Position numbers and translations under genes: made by a program. Of a DNA stretch of 64,000 nucleotides, positions 1 through 13,430 are shown in pieces (the first letter of the stretch is position 1; the number at the start of each line of letters is the position of its first letter). The DNA comes from Cornus controversa (taxonomy: Eukaryota > Streptophyta > Magnoliopsida > Cornales > Cornaceae), in assembly GCA_026545225.1 (NCBI GenBank), contig CM048845.1, positions 118,857,033 through 118,921,032 on the forward strand, read 5' to 3'. The notes below the pieces were generated by a model that saw only the letters and a list, made by a program, of their open reading frames with translations, ran no database searches and had not been told where the DNA came from.

Positions 1-1302
1 AGTTCATTCAGTACAAAATAGTTATTGTTATTGTCATTGTTTTGGGAGGGGGAGAAGGATTTCTCCCAAGTTTTATACTTGAGGAAAAAAAAAACTACAA
101 AAACCAAATTTCTGAAATTCCCAATTGAAATAGTGATATTTTAGAGAAGCACGCATTCTTAACATATCCTATGGCACTCAACCCAAAGGTGTATTTTTTC
201 TTTTAATTATCTAGGATATTAAAACACTGCGGCAAGACAGTATAGTAAGAATATAGCCCAGTATCTAAGTCTTTCTAGACAATTACAAATATGCCTAAAC
301 ATGCACAGGTGCCTTTCATCTATCTGATTCAATTAAATTCACCATCTGGAAAAATGATCATCCTAAATGTGCCTCATTTTTGGTATCTAGAACTTTCTTG
401 AATATTCTTGGAAGATAAAAAATATATCAAAATACATTTGCAAAAGCATATGATATCTAGATTAAGCATTTACGCATCACTGTAGCACAACACTGTTGGA
501 AATGCTTTTTGAGGTTTCATATACCACTCGTATCTTCTTTTTTATTTCATTTTATTTTTTAATTTCTCATTCTCCACTGCTAACACAAAATGCAGTCACG
601 CCTTCAAGAGTGAGTTAGTCCCAGCCACACTAGATAACTACCATGGGCTTCAACTTTAACTTTTATAGTGTGAAGGTGTAAATAAGACTCAACCTTCAAT
701 TCCTTGAAAACGAGAAAATTTATTTCTCACCCCTTAATATTGAAATTTAAATTTGCTCTTTCTTTTCCTTTAAAGTCCAACAAAAACAATCATCGCTGGG
801 GGAAGAATTCCCCTCCCTCCACCAATGATAATTGTCCCACACTTTTAAAGTACATATCTTTTACATCCCAATTCACAAAATCGCCCTTAAGGAATTGAGA
901 AGATTCGATAAATGTGTGCTCATATGAGGTTGGTAGGATCTTGTTGGAGGGGCAATATTGAATGTTTAATTGGACCATGAAGACCATTGTGGGAGAACAA
1001 ATTAAATTCAATTCATCTTGGCATAAACAATTACACTCAAATAAATTACTGGGCCATTAGATAACTGAGGTGGTTTTTTAGTCTGATTTCGGCAAGATTT
1101 ATCAAAAATAAGTTATACACACCAAGAGACCAAAAAAAAAAGATTCAAGGCAAACAAGGAACGCTTTCAAACAGTGATGAACCTATTCCAAATGGTATAT
1201 CATAATAATCTATTCGTAAAAAAAACCAAAAAATACAGATGCAAGATGGAATGAAAAAACTTAAACAATAAAAATCTTGTTCAGGAAAAAGAAGTAACTT
1301 AC
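1..1302. other. Intron or 3' part of REP gene, no exon recognised
   Basis: This stretch follows the sixth recognised exon of the Rab escort protein gene in its reading direction. I looked on the minus strand for the expected C-terminal exons and found none I could defend. It is probably intron, with the last exons off the left edge. It is AT-rich with no clear repeat. Confidence 0.5.
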
Positions 1303-4300
1303 GTGCCAGAAGGACAAACAGCTAAATTGCTGGCTATTTGGAGAACTCGGATTGATGTCACCTGCTCAGGATACAGAGCTAGAGAGAGAGAATAGTCAAT
1401 AATATACTATACCCTTCATTCAACAAAGTACTAAAATAGAATGTGACAGTGATCTTGGTCTCACTTTGAGGAGGTAATACAACCAGAAAATTCAACGCAT
1501 CTGATTTTAAGGAACAGTTTGTAATGCATATTCCCCTAGCCACCTTCCCTTTAACATCTCTTGGGCCAAAAACTTCACAACTATCTTGCAGAAAATCTGG
1601 GGGAGAATTAAGAAATGGTGATGGAACTACAAACGATGGATCCAGAAGTAGCTGATGGCTAAATAAATCCTGACCGGAAGCCAACTTAACACCTTTATAA
1701 CTCTTGCTACCCTGCATAATTTCACAAGATAACAAATATAATCCATTTTACATTTATTTTAGTTTTTTTATAAGTATCATCCATTTTACATTTATTTTAG
1801 TTTTTTTATAAGTATCATCCATTTTACATTTATGTCAATTGAAGATTCCAGAAAATTAACAAAATTCAGCCAAATATTCTCAAACCTCTTCCATAAGCAA
1901 AGCAACCACAGGCATTCGAAGAACCTGTATCACAGAAATTTAGATGCAGATAAGTATTACAGCTTAAAATAGAATATATTCACATCAATTTCATATTAAT
2001 GTAGTGCAAACAGCAAAAATTATATCCAAAAAAATAAAAAGAAGTCCAAAACAAAGCCTTAGATCTTGAGTATCAAGCATCAGACAACATATGGAATAAA
2101 AAAGAACCTAATTTGCCAGAGCACATCAATGTCATATTACAAGTTCCCATTCATATTGGCACAAGAAGAAGACCAAACACGTGACTAGTTAGTTGCAGTA
2201 TATCCAGCGATACAGAGGGGAGGGAAAAAATTAAATGGTCCAACCAAGATAGCACAGGGCAAAAAGGGTGGTGATGACATGGCGAGCTAATTTCTAGAAA
2301 CTTTAAAAATGGAAAGGCAAAAAGAAAATGAGAATGAAGAAAAAAATGCAATATAAACAGACAATTACAGAGGTGCATTTAAACCATTCATGATTCACAA
2401 ATTCATCATGAATGCTTAAGCAAAAAGGCAAATTAACAATCACAATGATCCAAGAAAAAGTAGTTGAAAATACGTTCATGAAACTTACATAAAGACAACC
2501 TTTAACAGCAGCACGACGACAAAAGGCTTGTGGCAGCTCCCCTTGCCCATAAAGAGGATAAATCATAGCTCCAAGTGCATTTGGAAACCTGAAAATGTTG
2601 AGAACATTAAAGAACAGATTTATGGCAAAATGATGGAAACTTGCTCTCAAAAGAGATCAAAGAGAAAAAAGCAATGAATAAACAAACCGACTATATGGAT
2701 CAATGGCACATGCAGTGACTTCATCAGAGATTCAGAAACATAAGACATCACAGCACAACTCCATATGAAATTTTCCTTGTTATAGATATTTAAACTCATC
2801 ACAAAAAATAAATTCAAAAGAAAATTAAAAGACACCAAGAATATAATAATGCATCTACAAAGAGGACAATTATGCATATTATGCAAAAATGGACAGAAAT
2901 CATTAAGCAGAAGTAAGCATTTTGCAGCAGTAAGTAACTAGCCCTTTCAATAAAGGATCGCTGATTACCTTTATAAGACAATACTTGTATGGAACTCAAC
3001 GTCAATATATTCGGTCAGATGATTCTAAACATCAAACCACCATTGAATCAATTTTCACCACTTTACTAATTAAGAAGTCATTTTGACTCATCATATCTGT
3101 AAAATTAAAGTTCCTTAAGCTCTATAGTCATTCTTGAACTTTACTGTATATCAGTTGGGTTGTAGGCTGAATAGAGCAAGATGAACCAAAAGTTGTATCA
3201 TTACTTACCAGTTCTATCATACTTCATCTATACTCTAAATGTCTTTAGAAGAATTCCAAATCCTTACATCATTTTAAGGCTGAAACTAAGTATCAGCCAT
3301 CTTTTCTACCTTGTCCCGTTACCTCTTACATTTAGGAAGTTTCATGAGGATAATTCAGCATTGGGCAGCCAATCATTTAAGAAACAAGGTTTTCCCTTAG
3401 GCTCTTCCCATTTAGAAAAGAAGTTTGGTGAATAGAAGGGAGGTTTTAGATGATATTGAAGGTCAAAGTAACAAAGAAAAGCACTGTTGTTCTCAGGCTG
3501 ATCTACCCTTTTTATATGTTAACATCCACATGTTCAAAGAACCTTCATGATACAATGATTCTGTTGGTAGAATTACATACGGATAACTGATTAAGTATGA
3601 AACAGAAGGGTGATAAATAACCTGCCAACTGATGAATGGTGAAGTGCTAAACGGTCTATTCCATCTTTGGTGCTGAGAATATCTTTACAAACTTCTAAAT
3701 TGTCTTGGTCACAATCTGCCATGGCTATTGCATACAGAATTATCCTACAGGAAGAAAAAAAATTGATGTGGGTTATCACCATTCTGAAGAGCATCACACA
3801 TAAAGAACAAGGAATTAACAATAAAAAAAACTATCCATGAGAAAGATCATTCACCATGAAGATATCCAAGCAAACATTTCACATACAATCATAAGGACTA
3901 GGTATGAACTTCATCAGAAGAGAACATGTCCTCCACTAAACAATGAGCCTTCTCCCAAAAGTATCGGGTGTGTGGTTTAAGCCAAGCAACCAGATGGGCA
4001 GACACAGAGTTCACTGATGTGGTGAGAGTTGTGAGACCAAAATACATCTTAAAAAATAGAGTTGCATTGTCTAAAAATGGCCACCACATAGAAGAAGAAT
4101 CATGCAGTGTTCTTAGTTGAACTGAACGTCAAATCTGCTCACATGCTGATATATGGTTCAAAAAGTTATCTTCACTCCAGCAGAAGGAAGAAGGAAATCA
4201 TAGCAATGGAGAGAAAGAAAGATGTCGATGAGTATAGAAAATGGTATGCTCCATCTGGTTCTCGGAAAGCAACAAGGGCAAGGGAATGAAAACGCCTACA

Positions 4301-5612
4301 AATGGCTTCTCTCTTAGCGTATTCCTTTCCCTTTCCTCCATTCTCTCCGGAAAAGAAAAAAAAAAAAGAAGAAGAAAAAATACACATAAAGAGGACCAAA
4401 TTGTTCCTTTTCCAACATATAACTAAATGGAACAATTGAAATTTTTTTAATTATCATCTCATTTCTCTTCCTTGGTTAACTCAAGCCTAATCAACCATCA
4501 AAGGCAAATCAAAAGCTTAATACAGCAAGGCCAAATTTGGAATCAAATCCTTGATTATGCCCATTAAGAAGTTGATTAGGAGAAAAAGCACAAAGTAAGC
4601 ACTTCCAGTTACGCATTTTATACTATTTGTATGAATTGATTATCTTATACACCGTGTGTTGCATAAAAGGCCAGATAAATGAAAAAAGTTATATTTTCAA
4701 CTCAAGTTAAAAAAATTCTAGACACTAGGATCATCGTAGAAGCACATACATGAACACCTAAAACCAAAGTCAAACTGCTTGTAGATACTAAAAAATCACC
4801 AGAAAACACATGTATAAACTCCTAAGATTTGAATAGCACAGTGAAACAACACACAACAGTAAGGTAATTGAACAGAAACAAGAACTGTCACTAACAGATA
4901 AAGAAGGGCGATTTGATCTGTACGATTTTATCCGCGGTGGCAGTCCGATTTTATCCAAGAATTCGGCGAACGGACTATCCAAATCCTCCTCTGAAATCCT
5001 ACTCTCACTGCTCTCGGCACCATCAGAACCTCCTGCTCCCAAGTGCTCCTGAACAAGATTGAAGAACCTCCTCAACCGATTCTTCTCGATCAGCCCTAGA
5101 CTCTGGTCCTTGAATATAGCCTCACGCGAATCGGGCACAGTCAACAGTTTTCCATCGCCGTCGCACACAAAGATCGCATCAATGCTCTTGAATTCCATGT
5201 ACTGACTCGCGCCTGACTTCAACATGAGACCAACGGCCGAGTCCGCACAGTACAAAACCCTAGGTCCGGCCAAGTCGAGGTTGAACTTTCTGGAGGGTTC
5301 GAGAGGTTCGGCGGAGTGGGAGGAGATCTGAACGTCAGAGTACATGGGGCGGGTGTGGAGATCGACGCCCACGAAGTCTCCATCGGATGGACGGTGGGGA
5401 TGGGAGGAGGGGGATTGGAGGAAGGAGGTGAGTTCGTCTAGAGGGAGAGAGGAGAAGTGGCTACCGTAGAAGGGGTTGGGATCGAGGTGGAGGACGGATT
5501 TTCCGGCCGTGGAGGCGGCGGCGGCGATGACAGATTCCGTCGGGCCGGTGCCGACGACGATGAGGTCGAAATTGATGGGTTCGATTGGTGGATACGGCGA
5601 GTTTTCGTCCAT
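1303..5612 (-). CDS. REP: Rab escort protein (REP, GDI/CHM family), 5' six exons, partial
   Basis: REP binds newly made Rab GTPases in the cytosol and presents them to Rab geranylgeranyltransferase for double prenylation. Exons on the minus strand: 5612-4924, 3744-3622, 2588-2489, 1924-1886, 1711-1465 and 1378-1303; every junction has GT-AG ends and keeps frame, giving about 424 residues. The N terminus carries the GDI/REP dinucleotide-fold signature (residues from about 16: DLIVVGTGPTESVIAAAAS, then LHLDPNPFYGS). Later conserved segments are ILYAIAMAD (exons 1/2), RFPNALGAMIYPLYGQGELP (exon 3) and VLRMPVVALLMEE (exon 4). Plant REPs are about 550-570 residues, so roughly 130 C-terminal residues are missing, probably off the left edge. 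The start is the first ATG of the long first-exon frame. A GDI paralogue is less likely because of the acidic insert in exon 1 (EHLGAGGSDGAESSESR). Confidence 0.92.
1741..1833. repeat. 38-bp tandem repeat in REP intron 4
   Basis: The unit beginning atccattttacatttatttt occurs at 1741, 1779 and (partly) 1817, a 38-bp period of about 2.4 copies. It lies between exons 4 and 5 of REP. Confidence 0.85.
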
Positions 5613-7869
5613 CTCGGCGGAGACGGAGGTTGCTCGGAAGCTGCTTGACTTCCTCTCCTAGAATCAATCAATTTGACGTGTGACTTCCTTTTTACCGTAT
5701 TCTATTTTTGGTCCTTGCTGGGAAGAGCATTTTTAAAATAAAAAGTGACAGCATTAACATAAGGTTGAAGTTTAACTTTTTTTTATTTTTATTTTTTTTT
5801 AAGAAAATGTTATCGTGCGCAAGGTTGGTGACGAGTCGCATTAAAAACCCCTACTACTCAATTCCTTGCGTCGAATAACATTATTATATTCTAAACTTGA
5901 TATTACATGTTTTGTGTACATGAAAGCATACAGATTGTGTCAATTTAATAGCTTGTGTTATAATTTAAAAATTCTTAAATAAGGTAATTTGCTAGAAATG
6001 TTTTTAGGATGCCACCACCAATACTGGCTGGACACGGAAGTAATTGCTTAACAATATATTGTTTTCTGTCACACTGTCACAGCCAACAATTTTCCTCATC
6101 CAAAAGTTGTGTTCCTCGTCCTAAACAATAATTAAAGTGGAGATTTCCAAATAGCATCTTCATTTGAAGGCACAAAACTTCATTAACATTTCCAAACAGT
6201 AAAAATTTGAGCAACTTAAATTGAGTTAGTGGGCCTTTTGTGGACGGGCCTGTTGGGCAGGCTTACGAGTCGGGCTGAGTCGTATACCCAAGCCAGTCCC
6301 ATCCTCTTATAGGCTGGGCCTCGCCGGTCCTCCAAGGACTCAGGCTGATCTGTGGGTCGCGGGTGAATTGATCTACTATGCATAATCAAAATAGTACAAC
6401 AAATTTTAGTGTTTTTGAAACTACCCTTCACGGGGTCGTCAATTATAATATATTTAGAATCAGTTATGGGTCATCGATTATAATACATTCAGAATCAATT
6501 ATCGTTGATTTACTTCTAATACGTATTATAATCCAATGTCTTTCAAATCATCAACAAAGTTAATAAACTACAATGCAGTAATCTTATGATTATATGCTTC
6601 TCTTAGTAATCAAAGGCCTTTTGCCTTCTACAAGTGGGAATAACTCAAAGTGATTGATAATAAAAAATGTTGGAAAAAGTGAATCACAAATGTTACATAA
6701 ATTGTTTCTATTCAACTTCCAACAATAGATGAAAAAAACCAAAAATATTAATTTTAAAAAAAAAGTTTTTTCAAAATCTTATATGTATAGTTTATTTTTC
6801 ATGTAAACCAGAAACTTCTTTATTTAAGATTTAGAAACATTTGTTAAGTTTTAGAGTGATTACAAATTAATTAGGAGTCGTTCGCACGTGTTTTGATTGA
6901 GTTCATATTCAATTCGGATTGAACAATACTTAAGTACTCTCCGATGAATACCTACTATGTTTTGAGCATCCATCACAATTGGATACATTAGTTTTAATTA
7001 CATGCAATAAAATTTCACATATATTGTTTTGATTAATTTCTTTATGAAAGACTCATTTGCTTTTTCTCTCTCTACAACTTAAAAATAATTTGTTCAACTA
7101 TGATTGATGGTCAGAAACATAGTAAGTATTCACTTGTGAGTACCTAACTATTGTCCATTAGAATTTTAATATCAGAAAAAATGTATTAAAACAATTCTTG
7201 ACAAGTTGGACCCGTGCATGGCAAAATTTAGACTCATGCAACTGTTATATGGACCAAGTTAGACTGATAGCAATTGTTTTTGAAAATTTTTTGAAAGGAC
7301 TTGACTTTTTGAATTTTGTTGAGTAGTCAAGCAAACTCAAAATTGGGCATATAACATATTATTGCAAAAATTATAGAATCAAAATTGCATGTATAAGATG
7401 TTGCAAAATTTATCGAACTTACATTTTTGACCATATATGACCCCACAAAGACATAAAGATCAATATTGACTAAATAAAATTTCCCATATGAGTTATAGGG
7501 TACGGTACATACAATGCATGTTCTAGTATTTTTAAAACATTTTTATAACTATCCAAGATCAATATATGAAATTCTATCCACGTTAAACCAAGTCCAAACC
7601 CTTGGCCAAATGGTGCTCCAAATTATGTAGCCGTTACTAAACTATTTCCTAAGTTTTAGAAGATCTTATTAACCTTTATCTAAGTGTAATTGAATCCTAC
7701 GGAGTAGTTGAGATGTGTAGAGTGAGTAGTGGTTTCTCCATTGAAGCCAAATAGGCCACTCAAATGTCGAGTCTAAACAATATGGAGAGAGAGAGATGGG
7801 AGAGAGAAGGGGGTGTTTGTCAAAAATGCATGATCAACAGATGATAGATTATAAAAAACCTTTAGTTCA

Positions 7870-8010
7870 GTTATGAAGATGAACACGATTATAATTTTAT
7901 TAGTTATGGCTGCATCAAAGAAGTGGTCCATATATCATCTAAATATGAAAAATGCATTCCAACACAAAAAAAAAACAATAAGGAAGTATAATTTTGACTT
8001 TCACATGACT
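7870..8010 (+). mobile_element. Ty1/copia reverse transcriptase fossil fragment
   Basis: A short frame reads MAASKKWSIYHLNMKNAFQH, which resembles the copia reverse transcriptase segment usually reading (V/I)AA..W.(L/I)YQLDVKNAFLHG. Only about 45 residues are recognisable, with no LTR, gag, integrase or RNase H next to it. It is an old, heavily broken remnant of a Ty1/copia retrotransposon. Confidence 0.55.
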
Positions 8011-8879
8011 TTATTATTTCAGGCAATACTCTTCTTGTATGTGAACCTTATAGGTATCACCACTTGGTCAGTAAAAGTGGAAATAGTTTCACTATTCGTC
8101 TGAACTTGAAAGTTTAAGAATTACTATAACATCTATATGGTCGGACGATAATAATAAATATGTCTCGACTATTAATTATCGAAAAAGGCATTGACCCACT
8201 AGCTTTTCCAAATGTTACATGAAAATCTATAACCATAAAGTTTACTGTCAAATTGAAAATTTTGTAAGAAAATTCATTGGTTCACTTGGGGCAAGCCCAC
8301 AACCTATGAATCGTTAGGGTTTGCTTGTGGAGGAACATCAAGCTTGATTGAGCAAAGAAGTCGATGAATGAAGCTGCTTCTCTAATAGTCCCCTTAAATT
8401 AGACGGGGAAGGTTTTTGAAAAGTGTCTTTTTTTTGTCTGTAATTGCATTTTTTTTAAATTTCTTTTCAGAGAATGAGGCTTCAAGTTATTAGGAAGAGT
8501 CGTACGCACCATCCTTTCAAAGAGTACAGGGATGAGTAGGCACAAGATCTAGCAAGACGAGAAGGCTGAGAGTCCCACCTCTTTGAAGTACAAATTCTTT
8601 TTGAAATAGCGTAGAAATCCACTGCCTTGAGGGAGGTGTACGCGTGTAGCTCCAAATAGGTTAAGCTTAATTAGGTGTATTTTAGTCATTTTAGTAATAA
8701 ATATTTATATTTAAAAGATTACGATACATTACAATGACAATTCTTGTGATTTGAACTTATTTCACACTCTTATTAATTTTGCTTATAACTATAATGTAGA
8801 CTCAAATAGATTTTTTCGTTCGTAACTATGTTACTTACCACAAAATTATAGGCTTTAGTGGTGATCTGAGAAGCATGGA

Positions 8880-9365
8880 TATAAATACAGGACATGGGTA
8901 CGACACATACACGGCGATACAAAAATTTTTTAAAAAATACGATACGAACAGGACAAAGATATAACTATAAAATAATAATATAATATATATTAATTATTTA
9001 ATAAAAAAAAGACTACATTATAGAAATACTTCAATTCATCATCAAACAATTAAGAATCAAACAAACTTATAAACAAAAATAGACAAATAGATTAAAATAA
9101 ATTAAAGAACCAGACTTATTTAGTCTTCTACATATATTTAGCTTAAATTTTAATCATAATTTAATATTATATCATTTTCATTCGAAATATTTGAATATAT
9201 TTTATTGTTATGAAGTGTTTGACATGTCTGCAAGGCGTGTTTAAGAAGTGTCATAAAAAAAAATGTCAAGACACTTTTACAAAGTATTCGACATGTATTT
9301 GAAAAGTGTTTGAATGTCTCGTACGAATACAATATCATTAGTAAAGTATCCGAACTTTCTAAGTG
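8880..9365. repeat. Dispersed repeat, copy A (pair with 38028-38400)
   Basis: About 300 bp here (for example caattaagaatcaaacaaac, and the stretch around gacttatttagtcttctac) recurs near-identically at 38028-38400 in the same orientation. Both copies end in clusters of 'agtgt(c/t)c' words. No coding capacity or TIRs were seen, so this is an unclassified interspersed repeat. Confidence 0.75.
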
Positions 9366-9625
9366 GGGATCAAAACTCAATTGAGTGACATTGAATCTGA
9401 AGGTTAGAGATCTGTTCAAGGGAAATCAAGATAGAACAAAAAATAGAGAGGGAATGGCGTGAGATCAAAGTATTTTGAAATCCCGCCCAAACCCGGACTT
9501 CAATTCGTTGGTGATTCAATTTTAATTTCCAGACCCTTCATATTTCTTTCTTTATCGCCTCCGCACAATAACACACACATACCTCACCACACACAAGGCT
9601 AGTACGCTACACTAAAAGCCCAAAG

Positions 9626-9627
<2 letters not shown>

Positions 9628-9662
<35 letters not shown>
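9628..9662 (+). repeat. (CT)n microsatellite in HMGB 5' leader
   Basis: An almost pure CT run about 150 bp upstream of the HMGB start codon. Pyrimidine-rich CT tracts near transcription starts are common in plant promoters and leaders; a regulatory role here is only inferred. Confidence 0.85.
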
Positions 9663-9663
<1 letters not shown>

Positions 9664-9811
9664 TGCGTGTTTCCTACTATCCTTATCTCCAAAACCCTAT
9701 CCTTACAGGTAACGACACCTCTGCGGCGCCTACTCACTCCGAGTTGTATCGTTTTCCCCCGGTTCCGACCGATTCTGACCGATTTTCGTCGTTTTTTTCT
9801 CAGGTTTCGCC

Positions 9812-10494
9812 ATGAAAGGCGGCAGATCGAAGACCGAAACAAAAAAAGCTGATACCAAGTAAGTTTCGTTGACTAGCTTTGTCTGTGAGAATCTCTGAGT
9901 TTACAGTGTTTCAGTTATCTGATCTCTTATATGTTTATATATATGCTTGATGCTTTGTTGATGTGAATCGGCGATGAAGTTTAATCGTTCTTTGCACTTT
10001 TTGATGATTTGTTGTTAGGCTCTCTGTGAGCAAGAGACAGGTCAAGAAGGGGAAGCCTGTGAAGGACCCTAACAAGCCAAAGAGGCCTCCGAGTGCCTTC
10101 TTCGTCTTCATGTATATATATTTTTTTCTCTGAAGAACATCGAAAGACCATTTTTTTACAATTATAACTTGTTTAATCCGTTCAGCGTTGATTGTTTCGA
10201 TTATTTTTTATGAATTTAGGGAAGAGTTTAGGACGCAGTTTAAAGAAAAGCACCCAAACAACAAATCTGTCGCTGTTGTAAGCATTTTTGACCTAAAGAT
10301 CATCAATTTTGCTTAGGATTTTGTTGTCTTGTGATTTAATTTTACCTAATTATTATACAATATTTTTTTACAATTATTAATCAGGTCGGTAAAGCTGGTG
10401 GAGACAAATGGAAATCGTTGTCAGAAGCTGTGAGTAAATCTATGAAAAAATAGAATAATTTTGTTCTCTTATTACTTCATGATTGTTATTTAAC

Positions 10495-10526
<32 letters not shown>

Positions 10527-10984
10527 TTCATTTATTTGCTTTTATTGTTATTTATATATTTTCCCCAAAATCAGGAGAAAGCTCCTTATATTGCGAAGGC
10601 AGAGAAAAGGAAGACTGACTACAACAAAAACATCCTGGCTTACAATAAGAAATTGGTATTAATTTCCCGATGATCAATGCTATTTTTCCTAGTTTCTCTA
10701 AATTATTTTATTTTTTGAAAATGCTTCTTCATTTCTTGAATGTTGCAATGATGGTTTAATTTCAATGATAGGCTGAGGAAGAAGAGTCTGAGAAGTCAAA
10801 GTCAGAAGTGCAGGACGATGAGGATGAGGAAGATGAGAGTGGAGAGGTTTGGATAAATTTGAAAATTAATTACATTCTTTAAAAATATTTTTATTGTTTG
10901 TTGAATGATAAATACCATTATCAAGTGGTTTATATGTGTTTTTTTTTTTCCTTTTGTTTTCAGGAAGATGAGGATGATGATTGA
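9812..10984 (+). CDS. HMGB: HMGB-type high mobility group protein, complete
   Basis: A nuclear DNA-bending chromatin protein with one HMG box. Exons: 9812-9858, 10019-10111, 10220-10277, 10385-10429, 10575-10655, 10772-10846 and 10964-10984; all have GT-AG junctions in frame. Total 420 nt, 139 residues, the usual size of small plant HMGB2/3-type proteins. A basic N-terminal arm (residues 1-34, many K) precedes the box at about 35-104, with the hallmark DPNKPKRPPSAFFVFMEEF and later GGDKWKSLSEAEKAPYIAKA. The C-terminal tail from about 109 is almost entirely E, D, S and K and ends EEDEDDD, the acidic tail of the family. The seven small exons fit the plant HMGB gene pattern. The start is the only in-frame ATG before the basic arm. 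Family assignment is secure; which paralogue it is cannot be settled here. Confidence 0.96.
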
Positions 10985-11386
10985 AGGAATGGTGATCCAT
11001 GTGATAAGTCAAGTGTGGGGAAGATTGGCGCAAGTTGTGTAGTTCTTCAAGAATTCGATGGTCAGCCGTTTCGAATTAGTCTATCTTGATAAATGTTTTC
11101 ATTAAGAAAAAAAAATGTAAAAGAAAAATGAATCTGTAGGGGATAGAATGAAAGTAGTTTCAGGAGCTTCCTAAGCTCATATGGGCTATATGCAATATTA
11201 CAATCCTCGATGTTACTAATTATTAATTAATGTTAAGTGATTTACTTGTTGAAATGTATGTGTTTTTCTTTCTCATCTCAATTTTTTTATTTTTTGTTGT
11301 TGTTTTTAAGTGCACACTTATTTGAGGTAGAAACTTGTGATAGTGTTTGTCTCGTTTTCTGATGTCTTCTTATCGTTAATCATCTT

Positions 11387-11529
11387 ATGATATATTTTTT
11401 TGGTTTCAAATTATTCGGTTTGAATTGAAGAATATAGATTATGAGCAGTGATACTCTATGATATATTTTTTTGGTTTCAAATTATCCGGTTTGAATTGAA
11501 GAATATAGAATATGAGCAGTGGTACTCTA
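11387..11529. repeat. Two-copy 71-bp tandem duplication
   Basis: The block starting atgatatatttttttggttt is repeated immediately, at 11387 and 11458, with only a few differences (for example attattcgg/attatccgg and tagatt/tagaat). It is a recent local duplication about 400 bp downstream of the HMGB stop. Confidence 0.9.
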
Positions 11530-11669
11530 TCCGAAGATAAGGGTCCGAAAGGGGGAGTATACAAGACTCCCCCATTCGAGTTGGAGGTTGGGGAAAGGGA
11601 TATGAAGTTCAACCAGCGGTCTTGTAGTCAGACTGAAACTTGCTCTTATTTTCCCCTGTAAAATTTGAA

Positions 11670-11699
11670 ACTGATATATATATATATATATATATATAT
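11670..11699. repeat. (TA)n microsatellite
   Basis: A run of alternating ta repeats in intergenic DNA. Confidence 0.85.
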
Positions 11700-13334
11700 G
11701 TCTCAAACTCAAGGAATTGTTAGATAAAAATACTTTCATGGGTGTGAATAATAAGGTTGTCTTACTGTCCCTTGGTGAGTTGGTGTTGATAAATAGGAAT
11801 TAGGGTAGTTTGTGATGTTGTCTATGCCGGTGGCACAAGAGAGATGTTGTTTAGGCCTTAGCTGATCTGCTATTCTGATTGATTTGGTCTTTTGAATAGT
11901 ATGAGAAAATCTTGATTTGGTCTAAAAATATACTAATGATGCGTTTGGGAGCACCCACTTCGGTTTTATTGCTGGTTTGCTGCGTTTCGAAGCTGAATTA
12001 AATAACTGTATCTGCTTAATTGTATCTACTTGCATTTCGAATCCGAAATGAAATTCTGGATTCGGATTAACAAGTGAAGATATGGATCCAACTTTTATAA
12101 CATACTTTTCATTTCCTGTCTCAGTATCTAACATCTCTTTCATATGATAGATTAAAAAATTCAATTATAAATCACTTCTCTTCCTCTTCACTTCAGCTTG
12201 TGAAATGTCTAATTTTGTATTAATTCATGATCATAAAAATCAATCACCAGGTTCATACTTAAACCAGTTTTTTGCACCTCTACCTTACAGTCCCTTCACC
12301 TTTCCTCTTCACACATTCAAAATAGTCGTGGTACCCAATGCTTTATATATATATATTATTAATGCCCATTATGGAGATGGGGATCGAAACCCGACCTCCC
12401 TTTTGGGACTTGTGCGAATGGCTTGGTGCTGATATTTACTCAAATTTTGCATTTTTAATTTACTCAAATTTTATTTCTGTTGTTATTGATTGGCCTAAAC
12501 AGGTGGTTGAATTTACAATGTATAAAATGGAAATGAAATATTTTAGAAAAATTGAGGATCAACTTATTTTCATGTTCGTAATAAGAGGTGGAATATGAAG
12601 AAGAGATTGTTAAAGAACCGTTGGGAACAGTTCTGGTTCCGGTTCTTCCAATAACTAAAAAGAATCGAATCGTGTGCATTTTCCTACTTGTTAAAGTCTT
12701 TTGGGTTGGGTTGTGGGTTATTTTAAATTTACATTATCATTTGTAGTGTGTAGATATATATGTAACCCAATATTATTTATTTATTTTTTATGCATATTTT
12801 TTGCTCTATTATTCTTATATATATTTGTTGTAACATAAACTTGATTTTTTATGCAGTTTATTGTGTTTTTTTTTATGTTTTTTCGTTTATGATTTTTAAA
12901 ATAAGTCAAACGTTTTTTTGTTATCAAACAACACTCATGTTTATGAATAAACAAAATCGTAACATAAATATTGTTTATATAAATACTTAAACAATAAAGG
13001 CTAAATATAAACGGTTATCAAACGGGTCCTAAAACTTGACAGATTATTATTATTTAAAGGATAGAATGATGTTACTTAATCAGAATTCTCAGACCTATAA
13101 TTACTCAGTCATAGAATGCATAATTTCCTTATTTAAATTAAAGTAGTTTGGTTGTTTCGGACTGAATTGTTCACATTGGGCTCACAGAAAGGGTGGGCTC
13201 CATTTAGGGGGCGGGGGAGTTTCCCTGGCCTTTCCCGATGGGGGAATTCAGTTCGGGTCCATATGCAGGACCGATTATAGTTTCTTTTGTTTTTTTTTCT
13301 TTTACTAAAATGATGCAGTTCCAGGGTTTTTTTT

Positions 13335-13430
13335 TTCTTTTCAAAAACGTTGAAAGTGACGGGACTCAAACCCACCGGGATTCCTCTAAGAAAAAGAACC
13401 AAGCCTTTGCTCTAATTGTTACCAACTAAC
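13335..13430 (-). mobile_element. Possible tRNA-derived SINE remnant
   Basis: On the minus strand the sequence has a B-box-like gggtttgagtccc about 40 nt after an A-box-like tagagcaaagg, the spacing seen in tRNA-derived SINEs. There is no cloverleaf, poly-A or T tail, or target duplication that I can see. It could equally be a decayed tRNA-like fragment. Confidence 0.3.

Larger units (their letters stand above)
5613..9627. other. Intergenic region between REP and HMGB
   Basis: No host gene is recognisable. A GC-richer patch at about 6226-6365 (gggcc, cgggcctg and gagtcgggctgag motifs) resembles the subterminal parts of plant hAT-type elements but has no clear ends. A copia fossil and a dispersed repeat are listed separately. 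The last few hundred bases should contain the shared upstream region of HMGB. Confidence 0.5.

Noticed and set aside
5438-5671. Several open frames on both strands overlapping the REP first exon
   Set aside because: They are shadows of the GC-rich coding exon; only the GDI-like frame has conserved motifs.
12380-12420. tRNA-like B-box word gggatcgaaacccgacctcc
   Set aside because: No A box at proper distance and no cloverleaf; possibly SINE debris, not a tRNA gene.
13200-13260. GC-rich block with g-runs (gggggcgggggag)
   Set aside because: A quadruplex is conceivable but isolated, with no gene context; too weak to report.
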